A stretch of DNA of 64,000 nucleotides from Saturnia japonica (Eukaryota > Arthropoda > Insecta > Lepidoptera > Saturniidae). The stretch covers positions 16,520,930 to 16,584,929 of the forward strand of contig CM065325.1 of the NCBI GenBank assembly GCA_033032175.1, written 5' to 3'. Every line of letters begins with the position of its first letter. The stretch's first letter is position 1. Under the pieces are notes generated by a model. The model ran no database searches. It saw nothing but the letters and a program-made list of their open reading frames with translations, and was not told where the DNA came from. Positions 42,237-53,964 of the stretch are shown here, piece after piece. The translations under genes and the position numbers were made by a program.

Positions 42237-44158
42237 CGACGGTGAAGTGCCAATACCTCCTATCTGGCATTTTTGTGCAAATTCACTTTTTTATGGCTTT
42301 GAATTTGAAGGTCAAATTCGCACGTTCTAGTAAAATCTCCTGGTCGCTATTGAAATCACAAATAACATAAATCAAAATCTAGAAATACCTTCTAACTAAT
42401 CCAACGTTATATTTAATGCCATTAGCTCCTAAGTTCTATGTTGTTTTCGATGGTTGTTTTCGAATAACAAATTTTGGAATCGTGGCGGCGTGCATATCGC
42501 AAGACGGGCGATGCGGGAGGGGCTTGGCCACTGCGGTGTTGTCCTGACCAATTTAAAAGTCAGTTGGCAGTAATTCTTGTTTCGACAAGTTACAGTTTTA
42601 TGTAAGAGTGTCGTCAATAATATTATGTTTTTACAGGTTTAAATTTACAGGGTTAAATTTACAGGTTTGCAAAATAACATTTTTAAATACTTTGTGCTCG
42701 GGGTCCTACACCGTTCAATCCTAGGTTAAAAAGGCGCGTGACGGAGTAATTCCTTGCCAAGAAATTTCAAATATGGACAGAATCAAAACACCACGATCTG
42801 AAACTCAACGAAAACTTCTAACCGCGTGTAACTTTTTGGAAAACATTCCTAAGCTACCTTCTCATTATGCGAGAAAAGACTTGTCGAAGCTAAATTTAGA
42901 ACCTACTTACCGTTGTCTGACTGATTTGTATAGACAATACAAAGAACACTGTGCACAAAACGAAGAGCCTACGCTTTCTCGCTTCACTTTCGTGAAACTG
43001 TCCCTATACACTTTAAAAAAGGACATGTGCGATACTTGCAGTGGCCATGCAGTAGGGAACATTAGTACCTATTACCGATTATGAGCACCACATTAGACGC
43101 AAAAATAGAGCGAGACAAGAGAAGGAAACCAAAAAGAAGACAACATCTGTAGAATTCATTTTGCTGTCCATGGATTTAGAGTCAGTAAAAGTATGCCCTT
43201 ATTTAACTGCTAGCGCACTATACTTTAATTCAAAACTTACCTGTCATAATTTTACAATATACGACCTGGTTACGCACCAAGCCTCCTGTTATTGGTTTGA
43301 CGAAACGTGTGCGTATCTAACTGCTAGTACTTTTACATCATTTGTATGTGATTACCTCGAGAGATATTGTTTGCCCAAACAATTGCCCATAGTTATTTAC
43401 TCAGATGGATGCACCTATCAAAATAGGAATAATATCATAGCAAATGCTCTATTGAATATTAGTATTGAACATAAATTGATTATCACACAGAAGTATTTAG
43501 AGCCTGGACATACACATGTGGAGTGCGACGCAGTACATGCTGCAATGGAAAGAAAACTAAAAAATAGGGAGATACATCTTCCTAGCAACTATATAACTGT
43601 AACGAAGGAGGCACGAATAAACCCTAGTCCTTATGAAGCTATTCAGATAAGTTACGATTTTGTAAAGGATTACAACAATAAATCCACGTGAAGGTACAGT
43701 AGCATTAGACCCGGCCGAAAAGCTGGAGATTCTGTTGTTGTTGATTTACGAGCCATCCAATATAGACCAAATAGCGTCTACCAAATTTAATCATCTCCAA
43801 CAATTAAAGGAAGTATTGCCAAAAGATTGCCATTTATTTTATGATAGTTTACCATACAAGTGATAACAGTTTGATATTAAATAAAGAATCTGATTAAAAT
43901 AATTTGTGTCTTGTTCAAGCGATTACCTTCTAAAAATATCTTTACAAGTGTAGCGTTAATACCTCTTAACTAACCGTATACCTACTAAACCTTCAAAATA
44001 TTTGTTAATATAAAATCAGAATCAAAGCATTAGTTATTACTATTTATAGTAAATAAACATATTCTTCAATTTTAATTTTTTCAAGAAATTAAATGTTTTT
44101 TTCATTTTGTGTAAAATATTGATTTTAGCATTTAGGAGGTATTGGCATTTCACCATCG
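42237..44158 (+). mobile_element. TIR DNA transposon of uncertain superfamily, ATAT target duplication
   Basis: The left end CGACGGTGAAGTGCCAATAC and the right end are inverted repeats of about 25 bp with two mismatches, followed by CTCCTA on both. ATAT occurs at 42233-42236 and 44159-44162. The flanks join into block X, known uninterrupted at 27710-27858. The 1.92-kb interior encodes a DDE-like transposase with two frameshifts. A 4-bp duplication with this protein type is compatible with a Sola-like element, but I am not certain of the class; a 2-bp TA duplication is an alternative reading. Confidence 0.85.
42773..43863 (+). pseudogene. DDE-like transposase with two frameshifts
   Basis: ATG at 42773; the first frame ends at 43084 just after a CDTCSGH motif. 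The second frame is open from 43083 to 43691, and the third from about 43678 to a stop at 43861-43863, together about 360 codons. Candidate catalytic residues: Asp in LSMDLESV, Asp in VIYSDGCTYQNRN, and an acidic residue in GHTHVECDAVH. These motifs recur, as I remember, in uncharacterised transposase-like proteins of insects and other animals. Each break looks like a single-base indel, so the copy is recently dead. The 42237-42772 part is non-coding or may hold an upstream exon. It may be Sola-like; this is a family-level guess. Confidence 0.7.
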
Positions 44159-44222
44159 ATATCTGACTTACGATTAATTTGGTATAAAGCGAGTAGAACG
44201 AGCCATGATTGAGGTATTCGTG
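44159..44222 (+). repeat. Block X, copy right of the BEL 3' LTR, right part
   Basis: It resumes after the TIR element with ATATCTGACTTACG and matches the end of the left block X up to ATTCGTG. It then diverges from the sequence that precedes the 5' LTR. Confidence 0.75.
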
Positions 44223-45663
44223 AAAGTAATTTCTTGGACAACGTTACACTGTCTGAATAAACAACGAATATTAAACTATTGGTGTTTAGGCTAGAATTGT
44301 GCAAAGTGGCATCCTGTCCTTGAACATGAATATTCTTGCCTTTCTCTTTGTCCTTACCCCCACCACGTTGTGGTATGTATGACACACGTCACTTCGTTGC
44401 GAGCATTGCGCGATTGCGCGAGTCAACGAGCGTCCGACCGACATAAGTCATTCATTTATATAAATTAAAATACATTGTGTGTTCCTTAAAGTGTTTAGAG
44501 AACTTGGTGTTGTGTACCAGTGGAGGAAGAGCGAGACAAACAGCGAGCGCAGTCCAGGGTGAGTCCCATCTTTACCGTCCTTTTCCAATACTGCTTTGCA
44601 CATAGTAGGTAGTTACTTTAAAAAAAAACATGCTTACAACAATAAAAAAATTGGACTGTTATTCCACAAGACCCACAAGTTTTAACAAATGTTTTAAGTT
44701 AAAAATATTTTTTAAATATTTACTTGAAATCGTTCAGTCGTTTATGTATTTTTCATTACCTAAATAATGTTTCAATCAACACAAGTTCTCATAACAATTC
44801 GGTTAAATGTATATTATCAGCAAGATCAACCACGTATCTTATCGTATCGGCGGCCAGTAACGGTATTAATAATATAAACATCGCTGGATATCGATGCGCA
44901 TCGATAACAAGAACATTCAAAATCACCCATCACTAATGTAGACGCGCTGGACGCACACTGTTAACACAAGCTTAACTACCGATTACATTAAAAGAACAAA
45001 AAAAAAATCTTTATATTTTATTTGTCAAGTTAATCAAATTTTTGTCAACTATCACATATTGTTGGAAGTTTAAATCTGGCGACGAATATAATATTCACGA
45101 GCGACTAATCAATGTGAACGGTTCGACATCGTCATCATTATCCTCGCTATGTACATTAGTGATCATAGGTCACACGCCCACGAGACCTGTCACATGTCTC
45201 CTATAGCCACTCCGAATCTCGCCTCTCTGACCAAACTGGAACTGATCCGGACGTCCGTCCGGAGAGGCAGCTCGAGTTAGAGAATGACCCTCTCAGGGTC
45301 CAGACTCCCGACACAGTAGGTAGGTTCCATCGATCCAGGAAGACTGTTTCTCTTTTCGGAATCCGACGTTGTAGGTTGCACCAAACAACACCAAGACACA
45401 AGAGATTTTCACGTTACGACGCGACGGTTCCAGCGACACTATATCAGCGTGATATTTTTCTGTCTGACTATAACTGTTAGCCATAAGGGTCCTGGAGCCT
45501 CAAACGGCTTTTACAGCTTCACCGTGATTTGTTCCAGCATACATATGCGCTGCGACTTATATACACTTTCTCTCGGTCCGAGAATATACCCCAACTTCCC
45601 GACGAGGGTAGCCATGAATACCTAACAATATAATCATTTTTATGCTCAATATTCTACTACACA
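44223..45663. other. Non-coding stretch; possible first exon at 44380-44558
   Basis: No coding gene is supported. A GC-richer patch (44380-44558) ends in CCAGGGTGAGT, a good 5' splice-donor consensus at about 44558, and is followed by AT-rich DNA. It may be an untranslated first exon of an unidentified transcript. Short minus-strand frames at 45201-45484 have no recognised domain. Confidence 0.25.
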
Positions 45664-45978
45664 TACTGTATAGGTTGAAATTACGCGGATAAATGTATTT
45701 TGGAGTAGTTGGAATACTATTGGTAGGTGGTGATAGGAACTCCGCACTTTCTTAACATAAAACTATTGAGTTTATAATCGTTAGGTTCGTTCCGATGAGT
45801 AGTTGGCTGACAGCTGCTGAATGGAAATATAATTATTTTTCTGGAATTCTATATCAGATTAATTATTATATTTTTTAGATTCAGTACTTGCTAATCGTTG
45901 GATAGAAATAGTAAGGCGGAGTAGAAATGAACCTTGATGGAAACCGAGATCTAGATCGCATATTTCATTCAATTAATT
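45664..45978 (+). repeat. 315-bp dispersed repeat, copy 1
   Basis: From TACTGTATAGGTTG to CAATTAATT it matches 51254-51568 with only one substitution noticed. Weaker similarity continues in both copies (GTTACGTTCAGTCA, AACCGCGGA, GTGTAAGTTTCACGCTTCGG) to about 46740 and 51915. No coding capacity. It is probably a non-autonomous element or LINE part. Confidence 0.8.
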
Positions 45979-46750
45979 AATGTTTGAATTTGCATGAAAA
46001 AAAAAGGCTTAAAGCTGTTACGTTCAGTCACTGGGAACTTCGTTTCGTCGAGTCACTAGTTCGTTTCGATAACTAAACCGCGGACAATATGCGTTTGTAT
46101 TCATTACGGAATTACAATTATTCTTGTGTACGTAATAAGGCTTAAATAATGTAATGTACCTACACGGTCCGACAACCCATGTAAGAATGATGTATGTCTG
46201 TTTATTTGGGTTTGCCCCCAGTGACCTCTAACCTCCCCTAAATAGCCACCCCTAGCCTCGCATGTCTAATGTTATCGCTGTCCGTAAGTGACCTGGTAAC
46301 TAATCTTGATCATCCTCATAATCTAACTAGCTCCAGCCAGAATGATCTTCTCATCGGGTTCCGACTTAGTGGGTTACCTTGAACAATCTTGATCCAATAT
46401 TAACGATATACACGTTGCGATGCGGCTCCAGCAAGAATCATCATTCAAGCCCATCGTTGTCTGTTTATACATATAGCTCGTGGGCCCCAGAGCACGATTA
46501 CTGTTGCTAGCGCGCGGCGACTCTACATTCTTTTCAGTTATTTTATTTTTCACGTATTTTTGAGTACTTCAGAAAACTATTATTTCGTTGCTATGACATA
46601 TGTTTTCTTTTTATAAAATAATCTCATAGACACGATTCTCTGACAAATAGATAGTCCTTCTTTAATCCTGCTATATGTATAGTGTAAGTTTCACGCTTCG
46701 GCTACGGAATCAGAGGTATTCACAGAGTTTGAGGGAAGGGTGAATGAACT

Positions 46751-47629
46751 GCTGCTAACTTGTGAGTAGCCCCAAATACATTCACAGAGCAAGAGACATG
46801 GTTAATTTAACTGATATTGAATTTTATATTGAATGGGGTCGCGGGCACATCTAGAAGATAATATAAAACCGTTCAATCTCTATGCACAAATTCCCCCAAT
46901 TTTAAAATAAATATTTTAACTCGGTATCCCCTATACAGAACATAAACACAGCTGACGCGCGTGTATACAATGCCTTTGCGCACACATCCATTATATTTCT
47001 TGAGTTTCATATTAGGTTCTGAAAAGTAGTATTTTTATCAGTCACTCACTTATCAAAAACCTAGACCACTTCTAGGTGACTCAGAAACATAATTTGGAAT
47101 CAAGGTAGATCATTAAGCATATACAAAGGATCTAAAAGAAAAAATTAAAAAACATACAATTTTAAACGAATAATAAACATTTATTAAAGGCGTTTCCATC
47201 CTCTCACCGAAAGATGCCATTGTGTCAATTTATAGCATTATTGAACGTCAAATACAGCAGCGCGCAGCGTCACCAGTAGATTGTGTTGTACAGCCTTTCA
47301 AAAGGTAAATATATCCCAACAAAAACTTAAATGTGAGAGCTGAGATCTAACGAGTACCAAGTTCCATTGCAGCTCCGTTAATTATAGCTGTAAGACATTC
47401 ACAAAGAAATCTATTTCTTTCTTTGATATTGTATTTCTAACTTGCCATGTTTTAATTGTTAACAAATATTTACGTTAATTTCTCTAATTTAAGGGGTCAA
47501 ATTTTTTGATCGTAATATATTGACAATAATTTAGACTTATCTTTGATTTTCTTTTATATTTAAATAATGCTTAAAATAAAATAATAAAATGCTTATTGTG
47601 GGTGATCTCTGTACACATAATTATGCTCT
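46751..47629. other. Non-coding stretch
   Basis: AT-rich sequence with no supported gene, repeat boundary or RNA gene. Confidence 0.4.
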
Positions 47630-47888
47630 CGTTAACGTTTTTCTAGGTCATTTTAAGATATACAATTATATAGTACATTAATTTGATATATCTTTTATGG
47701 TTTACTAAGCGTAAGCCATTTAAGCGACCCAAAAATTGAATTAATTTTTATTTACGCGAAACCCTAATTCTTTTTCTAAAATAATAGTAGAATAAGTTAC
47801 TCCATATAACATAAGCTACCTGTCAGTGAGTCCCATCAAAATCGGCCCACCTGTTTCGGAGACCAGCCGGAACAAACAGACAGACCGA
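47630..47888 (+). repeat. RTE-type LINE 3' fragment
   Basis: Contains TAGTACATTAATTTG, CGTAAGCCATTTAAGCG and then the terminal CCATCAAAATCGG ... GGAACAAACAGACAGAC motif. The same modules are seen, in whole or part, at 1-95, 6700-6845, 50855-51253 (minus) and 58793-58980. The tail is followed by non-matching DNA. Confidence 0.7.
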
Positions 47889-49647
47889 TATGAGTATCAA
47901 CGGATATACCAAGCATTTATGTATCAAGCAATGATGGCTCAGTCGGTAACGCCGCGGCCGTAGCGCGCATGGGCACTGTGTCGAATCCCTGCGATGAACC
48001 TGAGCGCCCGGTGAAAGAAAACATCCTGATGAAACCATAGCGTGATGCTCACGCGTGCCGTGGCTTCCTACCACACTAAACTTGAAAATTTGTCGCCTAA
48101 TAGCAATAAGTGTTTTCCAGAAGCTACACTTGAGATGTTTTGACTTTACAAACAGATACTTCAATTTTATTGATTTGTATGAATTGAGAAAAAAAGAAAC
48201 CCGATCGAGTTTGGTTCCGGTTTTTATCAATGGATGGGATTTGATGTTCATAACATTACTTCATTAAGTATTTCTTATTTGATTTGATTACAAGGTAAGT
48301 GTACGGAGCCGCGGCCGTCACGGCTTCACGGCGGAACAAAGTGTCTTATCTCCCGGGACTCAAGCCACGACGAGCGCTATTCATATGGAATGAATAGAGG
48401 TATGCCACTGCCGCGTCCTCAGGGACTCAATACCTTTACATCCTCTAGACCTGGAGGGGGGAGGGTGGGGAGCACTATACACGTAGTTCTGTCGTTACGC
48501 CCACTTTCTACACATTTGGTGAAACCATACCGGGTATAGATTCAATATTCCTTGCATGTACTGACCGCTTCATACGCAGAGGTGCCTGTCTAGTGCATGC
48601 ACGCACTGTACAATAGAACTGTGTTCCTAGGTTCACTTGATACAAGATACGTGATGACGTCACAGTTCTGGGTCCAAATGTATAATATTATTACCGTGTA
48701 TGTAAGCGGCTTAGTTGCTATACAGGAGCCGGTTTCAGATGAAGGCAACAAAGTATTAAGCCTCCATGAGAACAGTTCGCAGACCAGAATTTTTATTCCA
48801 AAAGATTCCTAATTGTTATGTAATCGGGATTCGAACTTGGAACTGTAGCATGTTTACCACAAAAGCTGCATAGAATCTTTATGTATTTATAATATATACT
48901 TATAATAAAAGAGTAAAGGGTCTAAATCTGTACATTGTAGATATTTGAAAAAAAAAAAATATTACGGTCTCTCGTCTGCAAGAAGCAACCACCAACCCCT
49001 AGAGCGGAAACGTAGAGTCCCTCCCCTCTCCGCGCTCGCGCCCTCGAGTCAGGTTCCTGATCATGTAGTCGTTATACACGTCTTTATGTAATGTACGAGT
49101 TACGAGCACGTGCAAGTACCCTAATACAGTTAAGTCGTGACTTTAATAGAATAACTTCGGAACCGCAAAATTGTTTCTAAACCAACGCTCCTTGTTTACT
49201 TTACAATCTCTTTCTGCACGAAATTAATTTATTCTGCGTGCTGCTGCAGCACGCCGCGCCGGCCCAGAGACACTCCGACACGATGCATATCTAGGTATAT
49301 CAATAAATAAAATAAGAAAGTCTATCAGTAATTTCGAAATAACGGATGGTTGTTTCGTTGTTTGCAGCGGTGCGGCATTTCGCCCGCGGCACCGTTATGC
49401 GTGACGAGATCCTAAACACGCCTTCTTTTTGTCTTTACCTATCTGCTTATTTATTTTGTCCAGTCCAATCTCCGAAATTCCTGAACTGATTTTAACGGGA
49501 TTTTCATTAACAGGTAGAGACCATTTGAAATAATAATCTAGTCTACAGACGGACTCGTGTGTCGCGGTCGTCTGGTATGACGAGGTTAGGTCGTTTAGAA
49601 TGGCCTTTGTATCGAATGATATTGAAAAATAATTACTTAATACATAA
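47889..49647. other. Non-coding stretch with a tRNA-like SINE remnant
   Basis: At about 47925-48040, GATGGCTCAGTCGG is followed by GTCGAATCCC, and then GTGAAAGAAAACATCC and GATGAAACC. This resembles the head and body of a second lepidopteran SINE type, much decayed. The rest, including 48300-49640, has no supported gene. Confidence 0.4.
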
Positions 49648-50400
49648 TAGGTCAGAGGAAAACTTTCTTCGCATTTTAATATGAAAACTCAAGCCATTTT
49701 TTCAAAATTTATTTACATTTATTTGTTCATGAGTCATGACCGTTGACAGTATGACAGTATATATGTGCCGTGGTGTTTGATAACTTTCTGCCTTTTTGTA
49801 GGTTGTTGATGATCTCGTTGCTGTAGACACTTTGGAACTTCTGATCAAAATATCGCGATAAATAGTTTTGGCAGTCCTCTCTTGATTTTAACTTTACATA
49901 ACCTAAAGAATTCTGAAGAGACCGAAAAAGGTGAAAATCTGAAAGTGCAAGGTTAGGGCTATATGGTGTCTGCACTAATACCTCCCAGCCAAACTCTCTT
50001 AAATTTTTGCTGCGTGGCTAAAGATGTGTGTGGTCTAGCGTTATCGTGATAAAACTTTCTCTCAACTGCTTTCTTTAATCTCATCAGTTGTTGGCAGTGG
50101 AGATCCGAATCGATGGTTTTCCCGGGCGGTAATAGCTCATAATGAACAACGCCCTTCCAGTCCCACCAGAGTTCGCCCAGGTTTAACCACAGTCTGTGAA
50201 GCCTGACCGGCCTTAGACCACGACCTCTTTCGCACGTTCTTGTCGTACGTGATTCACTTTTCATCGCCAGTTATAAATCTCTTCAAAAAGGCTCGGTTTC
50301 ATTACGTCTCAATAATAAATCGCAAATGAGTACACGGTTCATTAGGCAGCTACGTCCGGTGCATATTTTACGGCATGTGTGATAACTGATAAAACACTCA
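49648..50400 (-). pseudogene. mariner transposase C-terminal fragment
   Basis: Minus-strand remnants in mariner order: LRFIIETRNRAFLKRFITGDEK (written here in two parts: LRFIIETRN, FLKRFITGDEK), then a stop in place of Trp, then WWDWKGVVHYELLPPGKT, HDNARPHTSLATQQK, and YSPNLALSDFHLFRSLQNSLG. Asp of WWDWKG-proximal and HDNA motifs and the final SDFHLF Asp of the D,D34D triad are present. Frameshifts occur near 49960 and 50200. Left end TAGGTCAGAGGAAAACTTTC at 49648 looks like a mariner inverted repeat. The N-terminal DNA-binding half is missing. Confidence 0.85.
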
Positions 50401-50854
50401 TTTTCCAAATTTTTGCATTTACGACGTTATTGCACCAGATGTGTGAATAATTATAATTAAAAATGCCGTTTCGTGTAATGAAACTGCAAAGACTATTTCC
50501 TAAAAAAAGATAAGGATATGAAGATTATATTTCTTATGTAAGTATTGTGATTTCATATGAATAAGTCAATTAAATTCATTATAATAAATGTTTACATTGT
50601 TTTTTTTTTTCATAAAAGGGAAGACGTCATATCGTATCAGTGTTGCTTTTATAAATACTTTGAAAATATTGAAATTACCTCTCACGGTTTTTACAATTAT
50701 AACAATATCATATAATGTAAATACTATTCTACTATACATCTATGTAATTAATAAAATTGAAGTGTCTGTTTGTAATGTCAAAATAAAAGCTTTTTACTCA
50801 ATGCATATGAAAGTATATACGATAACTATAACAAAACACCCATTTTTAAAAATG
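50401..50854. other. AT-rich non-coding stretch
   Basis: No supported gene; one short AT-rich frame (50588-50905) has no recognisable features and runs into the RTE tail. Confidence 0.4.
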
Positions 50855-51253
50855 TTGTCTGTCTGTTTGTTCCGTGTAATCTCCGAAACGGTAGGACCGA
50901 TTTAGACGAGGCTTTCACTGATAGATAGCTGATGATATAGAGAGTAACTTAGGCTATTTTTATTTTTCAAAATGAATTAAGGTTCCGCATAAATTAAAAA
51001 AAACTAGTCATGGTGAATCAATTCGGGCGCTTAAATGGCTTATGCTGAGTAAACCATAAGAGATATAGCAAATTATTGTACTACATAGTTATAGGCATTC
51101 AAAAGACCTACAAAAAAGGCCGGGAGAGTATACATCTACATTCTAAGGAACACCCACAATAAGCATTTTTGTCTTTAAAACAGCCGGGAGTGGGGAGCAA
51201 GATTCGCGCGGGCATTCTGTACTCGACGTGAACGAAGCTACGGGCACAGCTAG
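50855..51253 (-). mobile_element. RTE-type LINE 3' region, antisense
   Basis: Read on the minus strand it starts ACTAGCTGTGCCCGTAGCTT, continues with GAATGCCCGCGCGAAT, GCTTATTGTGGGTGTTCC, CTCCCGGCC and CATAAGCCATTTAAGCGCCC, and ends with ATCGGTCCTACCGTTTCGG and GGAACAAACAGACAGAC. It is the most complete copy of this family's 3' region in the window. No coding frame is left. Confidence 0.75.
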
Positions 51254-51568
51254 TACTGTATAGGTTGAAATTACGCGGATAAATGTATTTTGGAGTAGTT
51301 GGAATACTATTGGTAGGTGGTGATAGGAACTCCGCACTTTCTTAACATAAAACTATTGAGTTTATAATCGTTAGGTTCGTTCCGATGAGTAGTTGGCTGA
51401 CAGCTGCTGAATGGAAATATAATTATTTTTCTGGAATTCTATATCAGATTAATTATTATATTTTTTAGATTCAGTACTTGCTAATCGTTGGATAGAAATA
51501 GTAAGGCGGAGTAGAAATGAACCTTGATGGAAACCGAGATCTAGATCGCATATTTTATTCAATTAATT
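51254..51568 (+). repeat. 315-bp dispersed repeat, copy 2
   Basis: Near-identical to 45664-45978. It abuts the antisense RTE fragment exactly at its left end. It is followed by a GT microsatellite and then diverged continuation of the same repeat. Confidence 0.8.
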
Positions 51569-51586
51569 TCGCACACAAGTAGACCG

Positions 51587-51613
51587 GTGTGTGTGTGTGT
51601 GTGTGTGTGTGTG
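51587..51613. repeat. (GT)n microsatellite
   Basis: About 13 GT dinucleotides within the diverged continuation of the 315-bp repeat; absent from the copy at 45664. Confidence 0.9.
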
Positions 51614-52223
51614 AGTATGCATAAAAAACTCAAAGATGTTACGTTCAGTCATTGGGAACTTCGTTTCAACCAAACCGCGGAAAATATGCGTTTGTACAAG
51701 TTGTGTATACAACAAGTATTTGAATAACGACATAAAAGATACTTAGAAATATAGGTATAGCTAATTCCTGTCGACTACAATATCCCGCTAATTGCTAATC
51801 TATAATATTAATAAAAAGTCTCAATAACTGTCCTTTAATTCTACTATATCTATAGTGTAAGTTTCACGCTTCGGTTAGGGAGTCAGAGGTATTCACAGAG
51901 TATGAGGGAAGGGTGTTCACTTGCGTATTTAAGACATTGTAAATCGCCGGCCAACTGTTTAGTTGTTTGAAACAACTGAACGACTGAAAATACATTTAGC
52001 ATTCTAGGTCGTTTTGTTTTCAGAGTTCCGTATTAATTAAATGATCCAATAAATAGGTACTATTGTCGAAATATACCTTCCGCGTTTGCGTCCGCGTTCA
52101 GGTGAAACAAAGGTTCAGCACAGTTGCCAGTATGTCTGAGGAACGAGCAACTGGGCAGTAGACCCCTCTGTCTAGTATCATTTACTCAAGCCATTCAGAT
52201 CACCTCATATTAATCTGTATATA

Positions 52224-52560
52224 TTAGGTCGGGGAAAGTGTTTTCGCATAACGTAAGTATAAACTTTTTATAAAATTTATTTGGTTGTATTATTTGTATC
52301 TGGCTCGTTTTGATAACTTATAAAAGGTAAAATAAAAAATAAAATAAAATTAAAGTTGTTTCCCGCTATTTTTCATTTGTTTTTCTTTCTGTAGAAATGA
52401 GTGAATGTAATGAAGAAATTCGATACATTTTAAAATAATATTACAAAAAAGGCAAGAATGCAACTCAAGCAGCGAAAAAAATTTATGATGTTTATGGACC
52501 TAATGCAATAATAATAATAATGTAAATATAACTTTTAAAATGACCTACTGAGAGCGTAAA
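52224..52560 (+). pseudogene. mariner 5' end and N-terminal transposase fragment
   Basis: After a TA, TTAGGTCGGGGAAAGTGTTT looks like a mariner inverted repeat. An ATG at 52397 begins a mariner-like N-terminus (MSECNEEIRYILK, a stop codon, then YYKKGKNATQAAKKIYDVYG), the start of the helix-turn-helix DNA-binding domain. The frame is lost after about 45 codons. The end sequence resembles that at 49648, so this may be the opposite half of the same family in the other orientation. Confidence 0.75.
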
Positions 52561-53051
52561 TGTTGTTATGATTTTGAAACCACAAGCGCGACAACGCTCT
52601 ACTTGATCAATTGTTTGCGACGACCTGCAAGAAGTGATTGTTTGTAGGAGGAACAACGTCATAAAGGTATTACAACAAGGTCAAGGTATTATGACAAATA
52701 TTTCATACAATTTTGGGGCAACAATGACACAAGTGAATATTTCTGACAATCTGTTTCTATATTCTATTACCTTTAGCATGTGTTACTGTCACTTTTATTA
52801 CAATTATGTCAATATTGTTCCAAAAATATGCTAAAAAACCTGTGAACTGTTGTCACTACTTACTTTTGGTGAAGTTCAGATTGAATATTATTTTTATATA
52901 ATTATAAATAATGAGTGTAAATGCGGTACTAACAAAATGAAATACGTTAGATTCTTTTTTCAGCTAAAATAAAATTATGGAAGTACGAGGTAAAAACCAA
53001 GTGCGGTAAGTTCAAATAAATAATGAAAACAACATGATCAAAGCAGTACCT
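52561..53051. other. Non-coding flank of errantivirus C
   Basis: AT-rich sequence with no supported gene. It ends with ACCT (53048-53051), the left target duplication of element C. Confidence 0.4.
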
Positions 53052-53358
53052 AGTTATGCAGTCTGTACCCTCTCTTATTACGTCTTGTTAATTGGTACAT
53101 ACGTTAGAAATGCTGATGTTACGTTTTTAACCCATATTATGTCTGCAAACTACTGATAGACACCTGGTGTTTTGACTGAATGTATTGCGACATATTTCTC
53201 ATTATTTCATAGTAAACAGCCCCACTTTGTGTTTATAGAATAAGAGTTTATAAAAGAGACATTTGTAACAAATAAAAGCATTCTTAATAAAGCTTCTTGA
53301 GAATCAGTCTTGTCTTAGACTTTTTAAAAAACCTCGGCAGTGCTCCCGAAATTTAACT
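53052..53358 (+). repeat. Errantivirus C 5' LTR
   Basis: AGTTATGCAG to AAATTTAACT, 307 bp. It contains a TATA-like TTTATAAAAG near 53250, AATAAAAGC near 53271 and TTAATAAAGC just after, so it carries promoter and polyadenylation signals. No difference from the 3' LTR was found by eye. Confidence 0.95.
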
Positions 53359-53376
53359 GGCGCAGCCGGTAGGATA
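53359..53376 (+). other. Errantivirus primer-binding site
   Basis: GGCGCAGCCGGTAGGATA directly follows the final T of the LTR. This resembles the TGGCGCAG-type tRNA primer site I recall for the 17.6/297/TED group (tRNA-Ser); the tRNA identity was not checked. Confidence 0.7.
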
Positions 53377-53964
53377 CTCAATCAACAATAAAAGTCTGTG
53401 TTCGAGTCTTACAAATCGGTCTCATGTGCAGATTTTGAGTATCTACGAACCAATAAATAAGTTAACGTCGGGTTCCACATCTATTTCCGAGAGATCCTGT
53501 CCTAAAAGCGAAAGCAGCTATACGGCAAGACATGGGAACGAGCAGACTGTAAGTGACCATTTTTACAATCCTTGTCTCGTCCCTGTTATTTTCTGTGGTT
53601 GTATTTTTCGTTGGACATTGTTATAATTTTCAAACAAAAATCGTTGAAAATTATTTAACAAATTTTTATAATTTTCAAACAAACATCGTTGAAAATTATT
53701 TTTCATAATTTTCGAATAAAAATCGTCGAAAGTTATTTGACTTCATAGATTATAAGATATTGAGAAATATTAATAATAAATATTAATTTTGAGAATTTTA
53801 ATTTGATAATTTTAATTTCGATAATTTTAATTTTGAGAATTTTGATTTTGATAATTTTGTTATAAGATTTATTTTGTGAATTTTATTTTGAAAATATTAT
53901 TTTGTGAATTTTAATTTTGTGAATTTTACTTTGTGTGTGTTTAATTAAATAAATACAATTCAAA
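53377..53964 (+). other. Errantivirus C leader
   Basis: Untranslated leader with an AT-rich, near-repetitive stretch (about 53757-53935) built from TTTTGATAATTTT-like and TTTTGTGAATTTT-like motifs. Homologous to 35593-36120 in copy B. Confidence 0.8.
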
